Shown piece after piece: positions 10,216-19,373 of a stretch of DNA of 56,850 bases. The notes beneath the pieces are model-generated. The model saw only the letters and a list, made by a program, of their open reading frames with translations. It did not search any database and was not told the origin of the DNA. Position 1 is the first letter of the stretch. Each line of letters starts with the position of its first letter. The stretch spans positions 1-56,850 of the forward strand of contig JAUYSM010000030.1 in assembly GCA_030696315.1 (NCBI GenBank), given 5' to 3'. The position numbers and the translations under genes are program-made. The DNA is from Pseudohongiella sp. (GTDB lineage: Bacteria; Pseudomonadota; Gammaproteobacteria; Pseudomonadales; Pseudohongiellaceae).

Positions 10216-10671
10216 CTACTGACGAACCAGAGACATTTCGTACCGGAAGTTGTCCTCAGCAAACACATCAAAGCCCAATTGTCGATAAAACAGATGGGCA
10301 GGATTGTTTCTGAGGACACTCAAGCGGATTGGCAGACTTCGATCATTTGCCTGAGCGATGAGCAATTTCATCACGTGTGTGCCAATACCTTTGCGTTGCG
10401 CAGATGCAGTCAGCAGCAGCATTTCCAGATACAGATGATCGGATTTATGTTTTAAACAATAACCGCCGACATCTTGCTCATCGCGCGTGATGATGACAAA
10501 GCTGGATGCTGGCAGATTCGCCAAAAAGCTGTGGCGTTGGAACAGCTCATTCCATCCCCAGGTTTGTGCGATATATTGCTGCAGGCCTTCCTTGAACAAC
10601 AGGTAAGCCCAATCCATTTCTTCAATTTCAGCGGTACGAAAGCTGAGCGTTGTGTTGCTTTTTTCTGGCAT
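10216..10671 (-). CDS. GNAT-family N-acetyltransferase
   Basis: 151 residues from the ATG at 10671, two bases beyond the stop of the RimB-RimK gene; the frame is open further upstream but inside that gene. The GNAT fold is visible: the EMLLLTASAQRKGIGTHVMKLL segment contains the Q/RxxGxG/A acetyl-CoA loop (QRKGIG), and the ending VLRNNPAHLFYRQLGFDVF is the classical motif B. The substrate is unknown. Its place behind a ribosomal-protein-modifying ligase makes a protein or ribosomal target worth testing, but many GNATs act on small amines. Confidence 0.85.
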   Translation of the reverse strand: MPEKSNTTLSFRTAEIEEMDWAYLLFKEGLQQYIAQTWGWNELFQRHSFLANLPASSFVIITRDEQDVGGYCLKHKSDHLYLEMLLLTASAQRKGIGTHVMKLLIAQANDRSLPIRLSVLRNNPAHLFYRQLGFDVFAEDNFRYEMSLVRQ

Positions 10672-10675
10672 GGCA

Positions 10676-12112
10676 TCATTCCCGTGCCGGCTTTTCAAAT
10701 GGTGTTCCAACCGGAGTTGCCAGGCGGCGTTTCCAGCCCAGTTGTTTTTCAACCGTGCTGATCAAGGTGCCTGCCAGATCTTTTCCACTCACATCCTCAA
10801 GATCGCCCAGAGACGGTGAACTGTTTACTTCCAGTAGTAATGGGCCTTTGCGTGAGCGAATGATATCCACACCCGCCACTTTGAGTCCCATTACCTTCGC
10901 CGCGCGTAAAGCCAGTTTTCGTTCCTCTACGCTTAAGCGCACGGCGGTCACGCTATTGCCTTCCTGGCGATTACTGCGAAAGTGTCCCGGGGCTGCTTGC
11001 CTTTCTACCGCGCTGACAACTTTGTTATCAACCACCAGTAGCCGCAACGAGCGGCCTTCGGCTTCTTTTATAAACTCCTGCACCAACAGGTTTGCTTGCA
11101 ATGAACGAAATGCATTGATCAGACTTTCGCCGGCGTTGCGTGACTCAGCCAGCACCACACCACGGTGATGAGGTCCTTCCAGCAGTTTCACAACCAAGGG
11201 CGCACCATTGACCATGTCCATCAGATCATCTGTATCGAGGGGGCTGTCTGCAAAGCCAGTGGTGGGTATTGGAAGTCCATGCTGAAGTAAGTGTTGCAAT
11301 GAAAACAGTTTATCGCGCGACTGGCTGATAGATTGCGCGCTGTTCAGTGAATAAATGCCCAGGCTCTCGAACTGACGTACCAAGGCACACCCATAAAAAG
11401 TCAAATCTGGACGTATGCGCGGGATCACAGCATCAAGATTGTTAAGCAATTTGCCACCCCGGTAGTGAATCTCCGGATGCTCGGCGTCAAGTTTCATATA
11501 ACACTGGCGTACATCGTAAAACCGGATGCGATGACCACGTTCCTCGCCGGCTTCCATAATGCGTTGATTACTGATCAGATCCGGATTACTGGCCAGTAGT
11601 CCAATGCGGAGGCCTGCACTTTCGCGCGTGTGTTGGTGATACAGCTGATCAATCTGGTTGCTGCCGACCTTGCCGCCCAAAAATGAACAGGAAGGATCCA
11701 CCAGCATGCGGCCATTCATGGCTTCGCGGCCCAATAACATCCGGTAACCCATGGAATCACGGTTGGTCAACGTCAACTCGATATCCCATTGTTGATCATG
11801 ATGGCGCAGTGCTGTTTTGACGACATATCGCTTTTCGCCAATTCCACTTGAGCTTTTTACAACGCGTTTATCGATAATTTCCGCTTCGCAGCGCACGATG
11901 GTGCGGCGGTTGCCTTGTAAAGGATGTACCTCAAAACTGACGTAATTAATGCCTGCACGCGAGAACGCGCGAATATTAAACGCGTGTAAGGAAGATGTTT
12001 TGGCGCCCGAATCTACCCGGACCTTTATTGCAGGAATGCCAATCTGTGGCAATGAGCACCATTCTTCACTGCCAACAACAATTTTTTGTGCCAGCTCCGT
12101 TTGCTCTATCAT
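10676..12112 (-). CDS. RimB-like aspartyl-protease domain fused to RimK-like ATP-grasp ligase
   Basis: 478 residues with two modules. Residues about 1-155 match the PF05618 'ATP-dependent zinc protease' (RimB) fold, related to retropepsins, with the DSGAKTSSLHA motif at 34-44. Residues about 165-460 are a RimK-type ATP-grasp ligase (GLLASNPDLISN start, PLVVKLLEG nucleotide loop, QEFIKEAEGRSLRLLVV, and the metal-binding LLEVNSSPSL near 440). RimK adds glutamates to the C-terminus of ribosomal protein S6, and in pseudomonads a separate RimB modulates it. The gene overlaps pgi by four bases and is followed directly by a GNAT gene. The in-frame join is clear, and the S6 substrate is inferred from family membership. 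Confidence 0.85.
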   Translation of the reverse strand: MIEQTELAQKIVVGSEEWCSLPQIGIPAIKVRVDSGAKTSSLHAFNIRAFSRAGINYVSFEVHPLQGNRRTIVRCEAEIIDKRVVKSSSGIGEKRYVVKTALRHHDQQWDIELTLTNRDSMGYRMLLGREAMNGRMLVDPSCSFLGGKVGSNQIDQLYHQHTRESAGLRIGLLASNPDLISNQRIMEAGEERGHRIRFYDVRQCYMKLDAEHPEIHYRGGKLLNNLDAVIPRIRPDLTFYGCALVRQFESLGIYSLNSAQSISQSRDKLFSLQHLLQHGLPIPTTGFADSPLDTDDLMDMVNGAPLVVKLLEGPHHRGVVLAESRNAGESLINAFRSLQANLLVQEFIKEAEGRSLRLLVVDNKVVSAVERQAAPGHFRSNRQEGNSVTAVRLSVEERKLALRAAKVMGLKVAGVDIIRSRKGPLLLEVNSSPSLGDLEDVSGKDLAGTLISTVEKQLGWKRRLATPVGTPFEKPARE

Positions 12113-13767
12113 TGGTTTTGCAAATCTCTGGCGGTGTTCTGAATGTGCTTTATTAAGTTTTGACTTGACCCATCAAGTGATTGTGTCGCCAAGGTATCAC
12201 CGCCCAATGCATCAAACATGGGGCCGCTCAATTGCTTGCCGATTTCAACACCCCACTGATCAAACGCATTGATGTTCCAGATGACACTCTGAACATACAC
12301 TTTATGCTCATACAGAGCTATCAGGGTACCGAGTGCGTGCGGGTTGAGTGTCGGCAACAACAGTGTGCTGCTAGGCCGGTTACCTGGCACCTGACGATGG
12401 TGAGCCAAGCGGCTGGCCTGTTCAGACGACAAACCTTTTTTGATGTTCTCTTCAAAGGCCTCTTCGTAAGTTTTGCCGCACATCAACGCACGGCTCTGAG
12501 CAAGGCAGTTAGCCAACAAGTGTTGGTGCTGCTGCTGATCCTCAGTGCCCTGGAGAGTCGCTACGGCAATGAAGTCGGCAGGAATCATGCTCGATCCCTG
12601 ATGCAGCAGTTGATGAAATGAATGTTGGCCATTGGTGCCGGCGCTGCCCCAGATCACTGGGCCCGTCTGAAAAGGCAGCGAGTTACCCAGGCGGTCCACC
12701 GTTTTGCCGAGGCTCTCCATTTCCAATTGTTGCAAAAACGCAGGCAGCAAATGCAGGTCTTGTGCATAAGGCAAAACAACATGGCTGTCGCAGTGCCAGA
12801 AATTGCGATACCACACAGCCAGTAGTCCCATCAGTACAGGAACATTGTTTTGTAACGGTGTTGCTAAAAAGTGTGCGTCAGCGTCGGCAGCGCCATCCAG
12901 CAGTTGTTCAAACACTGACATGGACGTTGCCAGCGCGATCGACAGGCCTATGGCTGACCACAGAGAATAGCGGCCACCCACCCAGTCCCACATGGGGAAA
13001 ATATTGTCTGAATTTATTCCAAAGGCTTGTGCGGCTGGCACGTTGCTGGAGACCGCAACAAAATGCCGGTGAATATCCTGCTCTGTTCCACCTTCGCTTA
13101 AATACCATGTCCTTGCCAGGCGGGCATTGCTCAGAGTCTCCAGAGTGGTAAACGTTTTTGAGGCAATAACAAACAGTGTTTTGTCTGCCTCCAGCCCGTG
13201 CAACACACTGCGAATGTGAGCAGGATCTACATTTGAAACAAACAGGCAGCGAATATTCGGGTGATGGAAGGATCTCAATGCTGCAGACGCCATGGCCGGC
13301 CCAAGATCGGAACCGCCTATTCCTATATTGACGATGGTGGTAATGGCTTGTTGAGTAAAGCCTTTCCATGCGCCAGAGTGCACCTGCTCTACAAAGCTGC
13401 CAATTTTTTGCAAGGTGGCGCTGACTGTATCTGCCACTTCAGGCATTTTTGGGGGAACGTGCCCGCGCAGTGCAACATGAAGCGCGGGCCTGTTTTCGGT
13501 ATTGTTAATAGGCTCGCCGTCGAACATGGCACGGATGGCATCGCCCAGTTTTTGCTCGTGAGCGATTGATAACAACGCGTCTAATGCGTCAGAGTCTATA
13601 AGATGTTTGGAAAGATCAACCAGGATGCTGGCGCATCGGTGTGTCATCTGCGTAACGCGTTGCGGATCGCTGTCGAACAGATCCTTGATGGTAGTGCCAG
13701 ACTGCGTTATGCGTAGTTGCTGCGCGGCCAGCGCATTCCAACCGGTGTTGCCGACTGCCATAGTCAT
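12109..13767 (-). CDS. pgi: Glucose-6-phosphate isomerase
   Basis: 552 residues, full length for the bacterial enzyme that interconverts glucose-6-phosphate and fructose-6-phosphate. The NIGIGGSDLGPAM loop near residue 155, the VSNVDPAHI stretch, the VGGRYSLWSAIGL signature near 270 with the catalytic glutamate region downstream (VIWGSAGTNGQHSFHQLLHQG), and the C-terminal SVIWNINAFDQWGVEIGK are all present. AAGGA six bases before the ATG is the ribosome binding site. It is the first gene of a minus-strand set with rimBK and the GNAT gene. Confidence 0.96.
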   Translation of the reverse strand: MTMAVGNTGWNALAAQQLRITQSGTTIKDLFDSDPQRVTQMTHRCASILVDLSKHLIDSDALDALLSIAHEQKLGDAIRAMFDGEPINNTENRPALHVALRGHVPPKMPEVADTVSATLQKIGSFVEQVHSGAWKGFTQQAITTIVNIGIGGSDLGPAMASAALRSFHHPNIRCLFVSNVDPAHIRSVLHGLEADKTLFVIASKTFTTLETLSNARLARTWYLSEGGTEQDIHRHFVAVSSNVPAAQAFGINSDNIFPMWDWVGGRYSLWSAIGLSIALATSMSVFEQLLDGAADADAHFLATPLQNNVPVLMGLLAVWYRNFWHCDSHVVLPYAQDLHLLPAFLQQLEMESLGKTVDRLGNSLPFQTGPVIWGSAGTNGQHSFHQLLHQGSSMIPADFIAVATLQGTEDQQQHQHLLANCLAQSRALMCGKTYEEAFEENIKKGLSSEQASRLAHHRQVPGNRPSSTLLLPTLNPHALGTLIALYEHKVYVQSVIWNINAFDQWGVEIGKQLSGPMFDALGGDTLATQSLDGSSQNLIKHIQNTARDLQNQ

Positions 13768-13940
13768 TCCTTGCCTACCTTACTGACGAAACCCAGTGTG
13801 TTTGGTTTAATACGCTGAAGTCTACGTTATCTCATTCGTTTAAGTCGTTCAATTGTCTGGATAACGCAGATTGATTTGTATTGTTGTGTCAGGTTATTCT
13901 GCGCCTTGGCAGTCTTGTGCAAAAAATTTTATAAAACGGC

Positions 13941-13969
13941 TTGCCGGCATGCGGAGCCGCTGGTAGTAT
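13941..13969 (+). promoter_or_regulatory. Stable-RNA promoter for tRNA-Thr
   Basis: A -35 element TTGCCG (13941-13946) and a -10 element TAGTAT (13964-13969) are separated by exactly 17 bases. They are followed by a GC-rich discriminator (GCGCGGCC), the pattern of growth-rate- and ppGpp-controlled stable RNA promoters. Transcription would start near 13976, about 45 bases before the tRNA. Confidence 0.65.
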
Positions 13970-14019
13970 GCGCGGCCTGAATGTTCAGACGGCAACGTAG
14001 CTTGCCTGATGCCAATCAT

Positions 14020-14097
<78 letters not shown>

Positions 14098-14246
14098 CTT
14101 AAAATTCCCCCCCCCTGCTATTGTATTTTCCCACCTGATTTGTGTGTTTGTTGCGCAATTTTACGTACTAATACGTTACTTTCGGCCTGAATTGCGTATT
14201 GATTGCAGCGATTGATTGATTTAATGAGCCTGTTCAGTAAAATCCC

Positions 14247-14271
14247 TGTCATATTCGTCACATTGTCATAT
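14247..14271. promoter_or_regulatory. Direct repeat upstream of the first TonB receptor
   Basis: TGTCATAT occurs at 14247-14254 and again at 14264-14271, with start points 17 bases apart, about 66-90 bases before the receptor ATG. The second copy runs into an inverted CATAT/ATATG. This could be a two-site activator target or part of the promoter; the sequence alone does not decide. The rest of 14098-14336 is AT-rich and contains no open frame I would call. Confidence 0.25.
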
Positions 14272-14336
14272 CAATATGTCGAATGGAAATAAGAGTAAGA
14301 GTCAGGAAGCTCAAACACTACTTTTAGGGGACTACT

Positions 14337-17138
14337 ATGAAATCAAAAAAACTCTCGCTTGCGATCGCAAGTTTAATGGGATTGGGTGCCTTTGCAGCCA
14401 TTCCTTCTGTCAGCTATGCACAACAAGCTGCTGAAACACTGGAAGAGGTTGTTGTTACCGGTTCACGTATTCGACGTGCGGATCTTGAAGGTTTTAACCC
14501 GGTCAGTGTGATCGACCGTGGCATGATTGATACACAAAGCCAGGTCAGCTTGGGTGACATTCTGCAGCGTATGCCGTTTTCGGCGGGTGCTGCGGTCAAC
14601 ACGGGTGTAAACAACGGTGGCTCGGGCGCCGTCAACTTCTCACTGCGTGGTCTGGGTTCCGCCAGAACACTGGTGCTGGTTAATGGTCGCCGCGTAGTAG
14701 CGTCAGGTCTTGGTGCGGACTCTGTTGTCGACTTGAACAACATCCCGCCAGCTATGATCGAGCGCGTTGAAATTCTGAAAGACGGCGCGTCAGCTGTTTA
14801 CGGTTCTGACGCAGTTGCCGGGGTAGTTAACATCATTACCCGTCAGGATTACACCGGCGCACAAGTCAACATCACCTCAGGCCAGACTAGCGAAAAAGAT
14901 GGTGAGCAAAGCACTGTTGACTTTAACCTGGGCACTGCCGGCGAGCGTGGCAACTTTGTGGTGTCAGGTTACTACACCGAACAGAAGCCAATCTGGGCGG
15001 GTGATCGCGCGTACTCCGAAGCTGAAATCAATTTCCATCCTTACTGGGATCCAACCGGTCAGGCTCGTGGTGGCTCTTCTGCAACCCCTTGGGGAAATCA
15101 CATCAGCCCTGCGTCTGCAGGCGGTGATGGTGTGCGCTATACGCGTGGACCAGAATTTGGTGCGTGGCGTCGTTACAGTGGCGCGAATGACCCATACAAC
15201 TATGCGCCGGCCAACTATACCCAGACGCCCAATGAGCGTTGGGGTTTTAGCGCATTTGGCAACTACGAGCTGGGCGATATGGGCGCTCTGAAAAACGTAG
15301 AGTTTAACAGTGAAATAATGTTCACACACCGCGCATCTCAGCGCCTGATTGCGCCTGAGCCGTTGGCGCCTTTGGCGTTTTTTGGTTCTGCGGCGCCTTA
15401 CTCGCCGTTGAACTACTACAACATCACGCAAGGTCCGAAACATAGCGTCACGGGCGCAACCATGACACTGACCGATTGGCGTCGTCGTATGGAAGAAACC
15501 GGTGGTCGTGATCAGATTCATGAAACCAATACCCACCAGGTGACACTCGGTTTGACCGGTGACATCGGCAGCTGGTACTGGGACTTGTCAGCCTTTTATG
15601 GCGAGAACGATGCCAGCGTGACGGACCTTGGCTACTTCCAGCTGGAGCGCGTTGCTGAGGCAGTGGGTCCAACCTTCAGAGATGCCGGTGGTAATTTGTT
15701 CTGTAGTACTGATGGCACTGCGGCCGGGATTATCAATGGTTGTGTACCATTAAACATCTTTGGACAGCCTGGCACAGCTACCGCCGTTACTCCTGAGATG
15801 CTGCAATACATCAGCGGCAACTATGTGTCGATGACGCAGGGTGGCAACGATATGTCTGGTCTGACCTTCAACGCAGCGGGCAACATTATGGAACTGCCGG
15901 CTGGCGATCTGGGCATGGCCGTTGGCCTTGAGCGCCGACAGCTTAACGGTTTCTCACAGCCTGACTCCTTGCAGTTGCTGGGTGTTTCAACCGCCGGCTC
16001 CTCCTTGGCAACCCGCGGTGGCTACGAAGTGGATGAAGCCTATGTGGAATTCGCAGTGCCCTTGCTTGAAAACATGGAGTTGAGCCTGGCGTCACGTTAT
16101 TCCGACTACAGCACCTTCGGCAGCACCACAAACTCCAAGGCAGGGATCCGTTGGGCGCTGACGGAAGAGCTGACACTGCGTACAACGGTATCTGAAGCAT
16201 TCCGTGCGCCGTCAATTCCTGAACTTTACGCGGGTCGCTCTACGGGCTATCCGCAGGTATCTGATCCCTGCGCGACAAACGCCACTTCGTTCTGTGTGGC
16301 GGATGGTGTACCAGCAGGTGGTTACGACAATGCAGGGTCGATACAATTGCCAACTTTGTCTGGTGGTAGCACCGCGTTGTTGCCAGAGGAAGCCGATATC
16401 CTGACGGCAGGTTTTGTATATGAGCCGGGTTTCCTGTCAGGCTTGTCACTGACGGTAGACTATTGGGAAACTGAAATTGATGGCGCGGTATCCACACTCG
16501 GTGCACAGTTGATTCTGGACAGCTGCCAGCAGACTGGTCAGTACTGTAATCTGGTTGACCGTTGGGCAGCCGGCAGTGGTGCAACGGTTGGTGATATCAG
16601 ATTGATCACCAACCTGAACATCAACGTGGGTGGTAACGAAGCATCCGGTGTGGATCTGTCAGCGCGTTACAGCCTGGATAACACCGCATTTGGTATGTTC
16701 GACTTTGGTATTGATGCTATTCACCTGATCAATTATGAAAAGCGTCTTGCCGATGGCACAGTGATTCCGCACGCGGGTCGTTTTGAAGATGGTCACGATG
16801 GTAACTTCCCTGAGTGGCGTTGGAACTTCACCACAGACTGGAGCCAGGGTAACTGGGCTGCGAACTACACAGCGCGTTATATTGGTAAAGTCACTGAGCC
16901 GTTAATCAAGTGGTTCAACGTGGGTGATGAAGAGCGTACGGTTGACAAGCAGCTGATCCATAACCTGCAAGGTTCTTATAACTTTGAGGCGTACAAAACG
17001 CGCTTGACTCTGGGTGTCGACAACATCACAGACCGTCAGCCGCCTTATGCGTACTCTGGTTTTAACGACAACACCGACCCACGCACGTACGAAACCCGTG
17101 GTCGTTACTACTACGGCAAAGTCACCTTCAGCTTCTGA
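14337..17138 (+). CDS. TonB-dependent outer-membrane receptor (933 aa)
   Basis: A signal peptide (residues 1-28, ending SVSYAQQ) is followed by the conserved EEVVVTGSRIRR start of the plug at about 36. The plug includes the LRGLGSARTLVLVNGRR and RVEILKDGASAVYGSDAVAGVVNIIT motifs, and the rest is a 22-strand barrel ending in the aromatic strand GRYYYGKVTFSF. The IRRADLEG / RTLVLVNGRR type is common in marine and xanthomonad lineages and usually has an unknown substrate, often peptides, glycans or nucleosides rather than iron. No TonB, ExbB or substrate enzyme lies beside it. AGGGG seven bases upstream is the ribosome binding site, and a terminator follows at 17161. Confidence 0.92.
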   Translation: MKSKKLSLAIASLMGLGAFAAIPSVSYAQQAAETLEEVVVTGSRIRRADLEGFNPVSVIDRGMIDTQSQVSLGDILQRMPFSAGAAVNTGVNNGGSGAVNFSLRGLGSARTLVLVNGRRVVASGLGADSVVDLNNIPPAMIERVEILKDGASAVYGSDAVAGVVNIITRQDYTGAQVNITSGQTSEKDGEQSTVDFNLGTAGERGNFVVSGYYTEQKPIWAGDRAYSEAEINFHPYWDPTGQARGGSSATPWGNHISPASAGGDGVRYTRGPEFGAWRRYSGANDPYNYAPANYTQTPNERWGFSAFGNYELGDMGALKNVEFNSEIMFTHRASQRLIAPEPLAPLAFFGSAAPYSPLNYYNITQGPKHSVTGATMTLTDWRRRMEETGGRDQIHETNTHQVTLGLTGDIGSWYWDLSAFYGENDASVTDLGYFQLERVAEAVGPTFRDAGGNLFCSTDGTAAGIINGCVPLNIFGQPGTATAVTPEMLQYISGNYVSMTQGGNDMSGLTFNAAGNIMELPAGDLGMAVGLERRQLNGFSQPDSLQLLGVSTAGSSLATRGGYEVDEAYVEFAVPLLENMELSLASRYSDYSTFGSTTNSKAGIRWALTEELTLRTTVSEAFRAPSIPELYAGRSTGYPQVSDPCATNATSFCVADGVPAGGYDNAGSIQLPTLSGGSTALLPEEADILTAGFVYEPGFLSGLSLTVDYWETEIDGAVSTLGAQLILDSCQQTGQYCNLVDRWAAGSGATVGDIRLITNLNINVGGNEASGVDLSARYSLDNTAFGMFDFGIDAIHLINYEKRLADGTVIPHAGRFEDGHDGNFPEWRWNFTTDWSQGNWAANYTARYIGKVTEPLIKWFNVGDEERTVDKQLIHNLQGSYNFEAYKTRLTLGVDNITDRQPPYAYSGFNDNTDPRTYETRGRYYYGKVTFSF

Positions 17139-17160
17139 TTCTGGTTGCACTGAATGGTAT

Positions 17161-17196
17161 AAAGGGGTGAGGCGCAAGCTTCATCCCTTTTTTTAT
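17161..17196 (+). terminator. Rho-independent terminator after the first TonB receptor
   Basis: AAAGGGGTGA pairs with TCATCCCTTT (one G-T pair) around a ten-base loop, followed by a run of seven T. It begins 22 bases after the receptor stop and separates that gene from the sulfotransferase. Confidence 0.75.
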
Positions 17197-17303
17197 TGAT
17201 TGGAAATCTCTTTCATAAGGAAATCACAGGCATGGTGCGGTAAATTATTCAGTTATAGTGTAGTGATTGATGACCGACAGGGCCTTGCATAGATACAGGA
17301 GTT

Positions 17304-18881
17304 ATGTTGCAAAAACGTTTGGAAATGCTTGACCAGTTGATTGCCAACAGACAGTTGCAGCAGGCAATCGCGTTGGGAGAGCAGTTGCGTAAAGAACTGC
17401 CTGCCAGCGTACACGCCTGTTTATCTTTAAGTGAAGCTTGTCGTCAACTGGGGCAGTTCTCAGCCGCCAGAGCGAGCGCGGAAATCGCTTATCAGCTTGA
17501 GCCTGGTGATGGTTTTGTTTGTGCGCAGTATGCGCGCACACTGGTTCCGTTCGCGGATCACAATGCGATACAAACCTTGCTGCAGCAACATCTTCGGCAG
17601 GATAGCAGGGCGGTCTGGGTAGATGAGATGATGGGTGCAGCGGCGGTCTCGATTGATGAGTGGCAATTGGCGCTGTCTTGTTTCGATAGGGTATTGGAAT
17701 TGCAGCCAGGGCATTTGCATGCGCGATACATGCGAGGAGTGGCGTTGTCTGTGTTGGGGGCAAGGGACGAGGCAATATTCACGTTCAAAAAACTGATCAG
17801 GGAGCACCCCGGTTATGGGCGCGCCTGGTGGTCACTTGCTGATCTTGATTTGTCTGAAGTAGATGAAAAGCAATTGATGCAATTGCTCGGCAATAAACAA
17901 CTTCATGACTCAGACAGGGTTTATTTCTGGCAGGTGCTTGGACAGCTGCAGCAGCGCAGTGGCAACCACAGTGCGGCATTTGAGTCGTGGGTAAATGCAA
18001 ATCAAATCAAACACGGGAATCAGGCGAGCCAATCGGCCAGCTGGGATGAATTGGCCGCCGCGCTGTTGTATCAGGCTGAGACTTTCTCGGGAGCAACCGC
18101 GTCTGATTCAGCAGATAGCCCGATATTCATTGTGGGTTTGCCTCGCAGTGGTTCTACCTTGGTAGAACAATTGATCACTAATTCTGGTCTGGTTACGGCG
18201 CTTGGTGAATTGCGTGATCTGGAAGTTTTGATTCAGAAAGCCATTGGTCTTGATCCCTTGCCCTTACCCTTCAAACTGGATCGGAAATCCAGTGAAAGGA
18301 TTGTGCCCGCGGAAATTGCTAGCGCCTACACTCAGCGCGTTCACTCCCGTTGTGCTCATGGACGGTATTCTGATAAGAATCCGGTTAACTTCCTGTTTGT
18401 CGGAGTCATCCTGCAGGCTTTTCCCAATGCTCGTATTATCCATGTTTATAAGCATCCGATGGACGCCTGTTTAGGGGTGTTTAAGCATCAGTTTGCAGCA
18501 GCTGCACCCTGGTCATATTCAGTTTCAGATATAGCGCATTTTTATGCCTTGTACCAAAACGTAATGAGTACTTGGGAGCGCTTGTATCCTGGGCGAGTTT
18601 GCCATGTAGCTTACGAACACCTATTACAACATCCTGATAAAGTAACGCAAAAAGTTTATGCCTACTGTGATCTGGCCTGGTCGGACAAGGTAATGGATTT
18701 AACGCTCAGAAAAGGACCGGTGTTATCAGCTAGTGCCAATCAGGTCAGGCAGGGCGTACATAAGCGCGCGCTGTTTACTCACAGAAATTTTGAGGCTCAG
18801 CTGGAGCCATTTAGACAAGCATTGTTGGATAGTGGTCTCCAACCGGATGACATCTGGCAGATTGGGGTGAAAAATGACTGA
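17304..18881 (+). CDS. TPR-repeat sulfotransferase
   Basis: 525 residues with no signal peptide. Helical TPR-like repeats fill about residues 1-240. A PAPS-dependent sulfotransferase domain follows, with the 5'-phosphosulfate loop IFIVGLPRSGSTLVEQLI at 274-291 and the 3'-phosphate segment ARIIHVYKHPMDACLG near 375-390. This Sulfotransfer_3 type includes protein-tyrosine sulfotransferases such as animal TPST and is related to RaxST of Xanthomonas, but carbohydrate or small-molecule acceptors are equally possible. A strong ribosome binding site (CAGGAG) precedes the ATG. The stop overlaps the thioesterase start by eight bases, so the two are translated together. Confidence 0.88.
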   Translation: MLQKRLEMLDQLIANRQLQQAIALGEQLRKELPASVHACLSLSEACRQLGQFSAARASAEIAYQLEPGDGFVCAQYARTLVPFADHNAIQTLLQQHLRQDSRAVWVDEMMGAAAVSIDEWQLALSCFDRVLELQPGHLHARYMRGVALSVLGARDEAIFTFKKLIREHPGYGRAWWSLADLDLSEVDEKQLMQLLGNKQLHDSDRVYFWQVLGQLQQRSGNHSAAFESWVNANQIKHGNQASQSASWDELAAALLYQAETFSGATASDSADSPIFIVGLPRSGSTLVEQLITNSGLVTALGELRDLEVLIQKAIGLDPLPLPFKLDRKSSERIVPAEIASAYTQRVHSRCAHGRYSDKNPVNFLFVGVILQAFPNARIIHVYKHPMDACLGVFKHQFAAAAPWSYSVSDIAHFYALYQNVMSTWERLYPGRVCHVAYEHLLQHPDKVTQKVYAYCDLAWSDKVMDLTLRKGPVLSASANQVRQGVHKRALFTHRNFEAQLEPFRQALLDSGLQPDDIWQIGVKND

Positions 18882-19272
18882 TAACATTTTTACAAGCCGA
18901 TTGAGCGTGCGTGATTATGAGTGCGACATGCAAGGTGTGGTGAATAATTCCGTTTATCTAAACTACTTGGAGCATGCACGGCATGAGTTTCTGAAACACA
19001 AGGGTTTGGAATTTGCTGATCTGACCCGGCGCGGCATTATTGTTGTGGTGGTGCGTGCAGAATTGGACTACGTGTTGCCCTTGCGCAGTGGCGATTGTTT
19101 TGATGTGACTGTGGAGCCGATTAAAATTTCCGCTCTTCGATTGGGATTCCAGCAAAAAATTATGCATGCCATCAGTCAAAAGGTAATGTTGAAGGCGTTG
19201 ATTATCACTACGGCCGTCAGTGAAAAAGGGCGCCCATACTTTCCTGATGAGCTGAATTGTCTGCTGGACTAA
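18874..19272 (+). CDS. 4-hydroxybenzoyl-CoA thioesterase-like hotdog protein
   Basis: 132 residues, a single hotdog domain of the YbgC/FadM kind that hydrolyses acyl-CoA thioesters. The N-terminal motif VRDYECDMQGVVNNSVYLNYLEHAR carries the conserved aspartate at 18 and the central-helix NN...Y..Y.E.AR pattern. The substrate cannot be read from sequence. Translation is coupled to the sulfotransferase through an eight-base overlap, an unusual partner for a thioesterase. A bidirectional terminator follows 30 bases after the stop. Confidence 0.85.
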   Translation: MTDNIFTSRLSVRDYECDMQGVVNNSVYLNYLEHARHEFLKHKGLEFADLTRRGIIVVVVRAELDYVLPLRSGDCFDVTVEPIKISALRLGFQQKIMHAISQKVMLKALIITTAVSEKGRPYFPDELNCLLD

Positions 19273-19301
19273 CGAGCTGTCAGTCAGGATTTGATTTAAA
19301 T

Positions 19302-19341
19302 AAAAAGGGTGGTGCAGAATTAACTGCACCACCCTTTTTTT
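19302..19341. terminator. Bidirectional rho-independent terminator
   Basis: A perfect 16-base stem (AAAAAGGGTGGTGCAG with its complement) encloses a six-base loop, with A and T runs on the two sides, so it can stop transcription in both directions. It lies between the convergent thioesterase and the second TonB receptor. Confidence 0.92.
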
Positions 19342-19373
19342 GATTCCTGGTCAGGTTAATCCTGACTTGGAGA

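Noticed and set aside
14107..14115. Run of nine C after tRNA-Thr as a possible phase-variation tract
   Set aside because: It lies in non-coding sequence 220 bases from the next gene, away from any likely promoter element; it may simply be a sequencing-difficult run.
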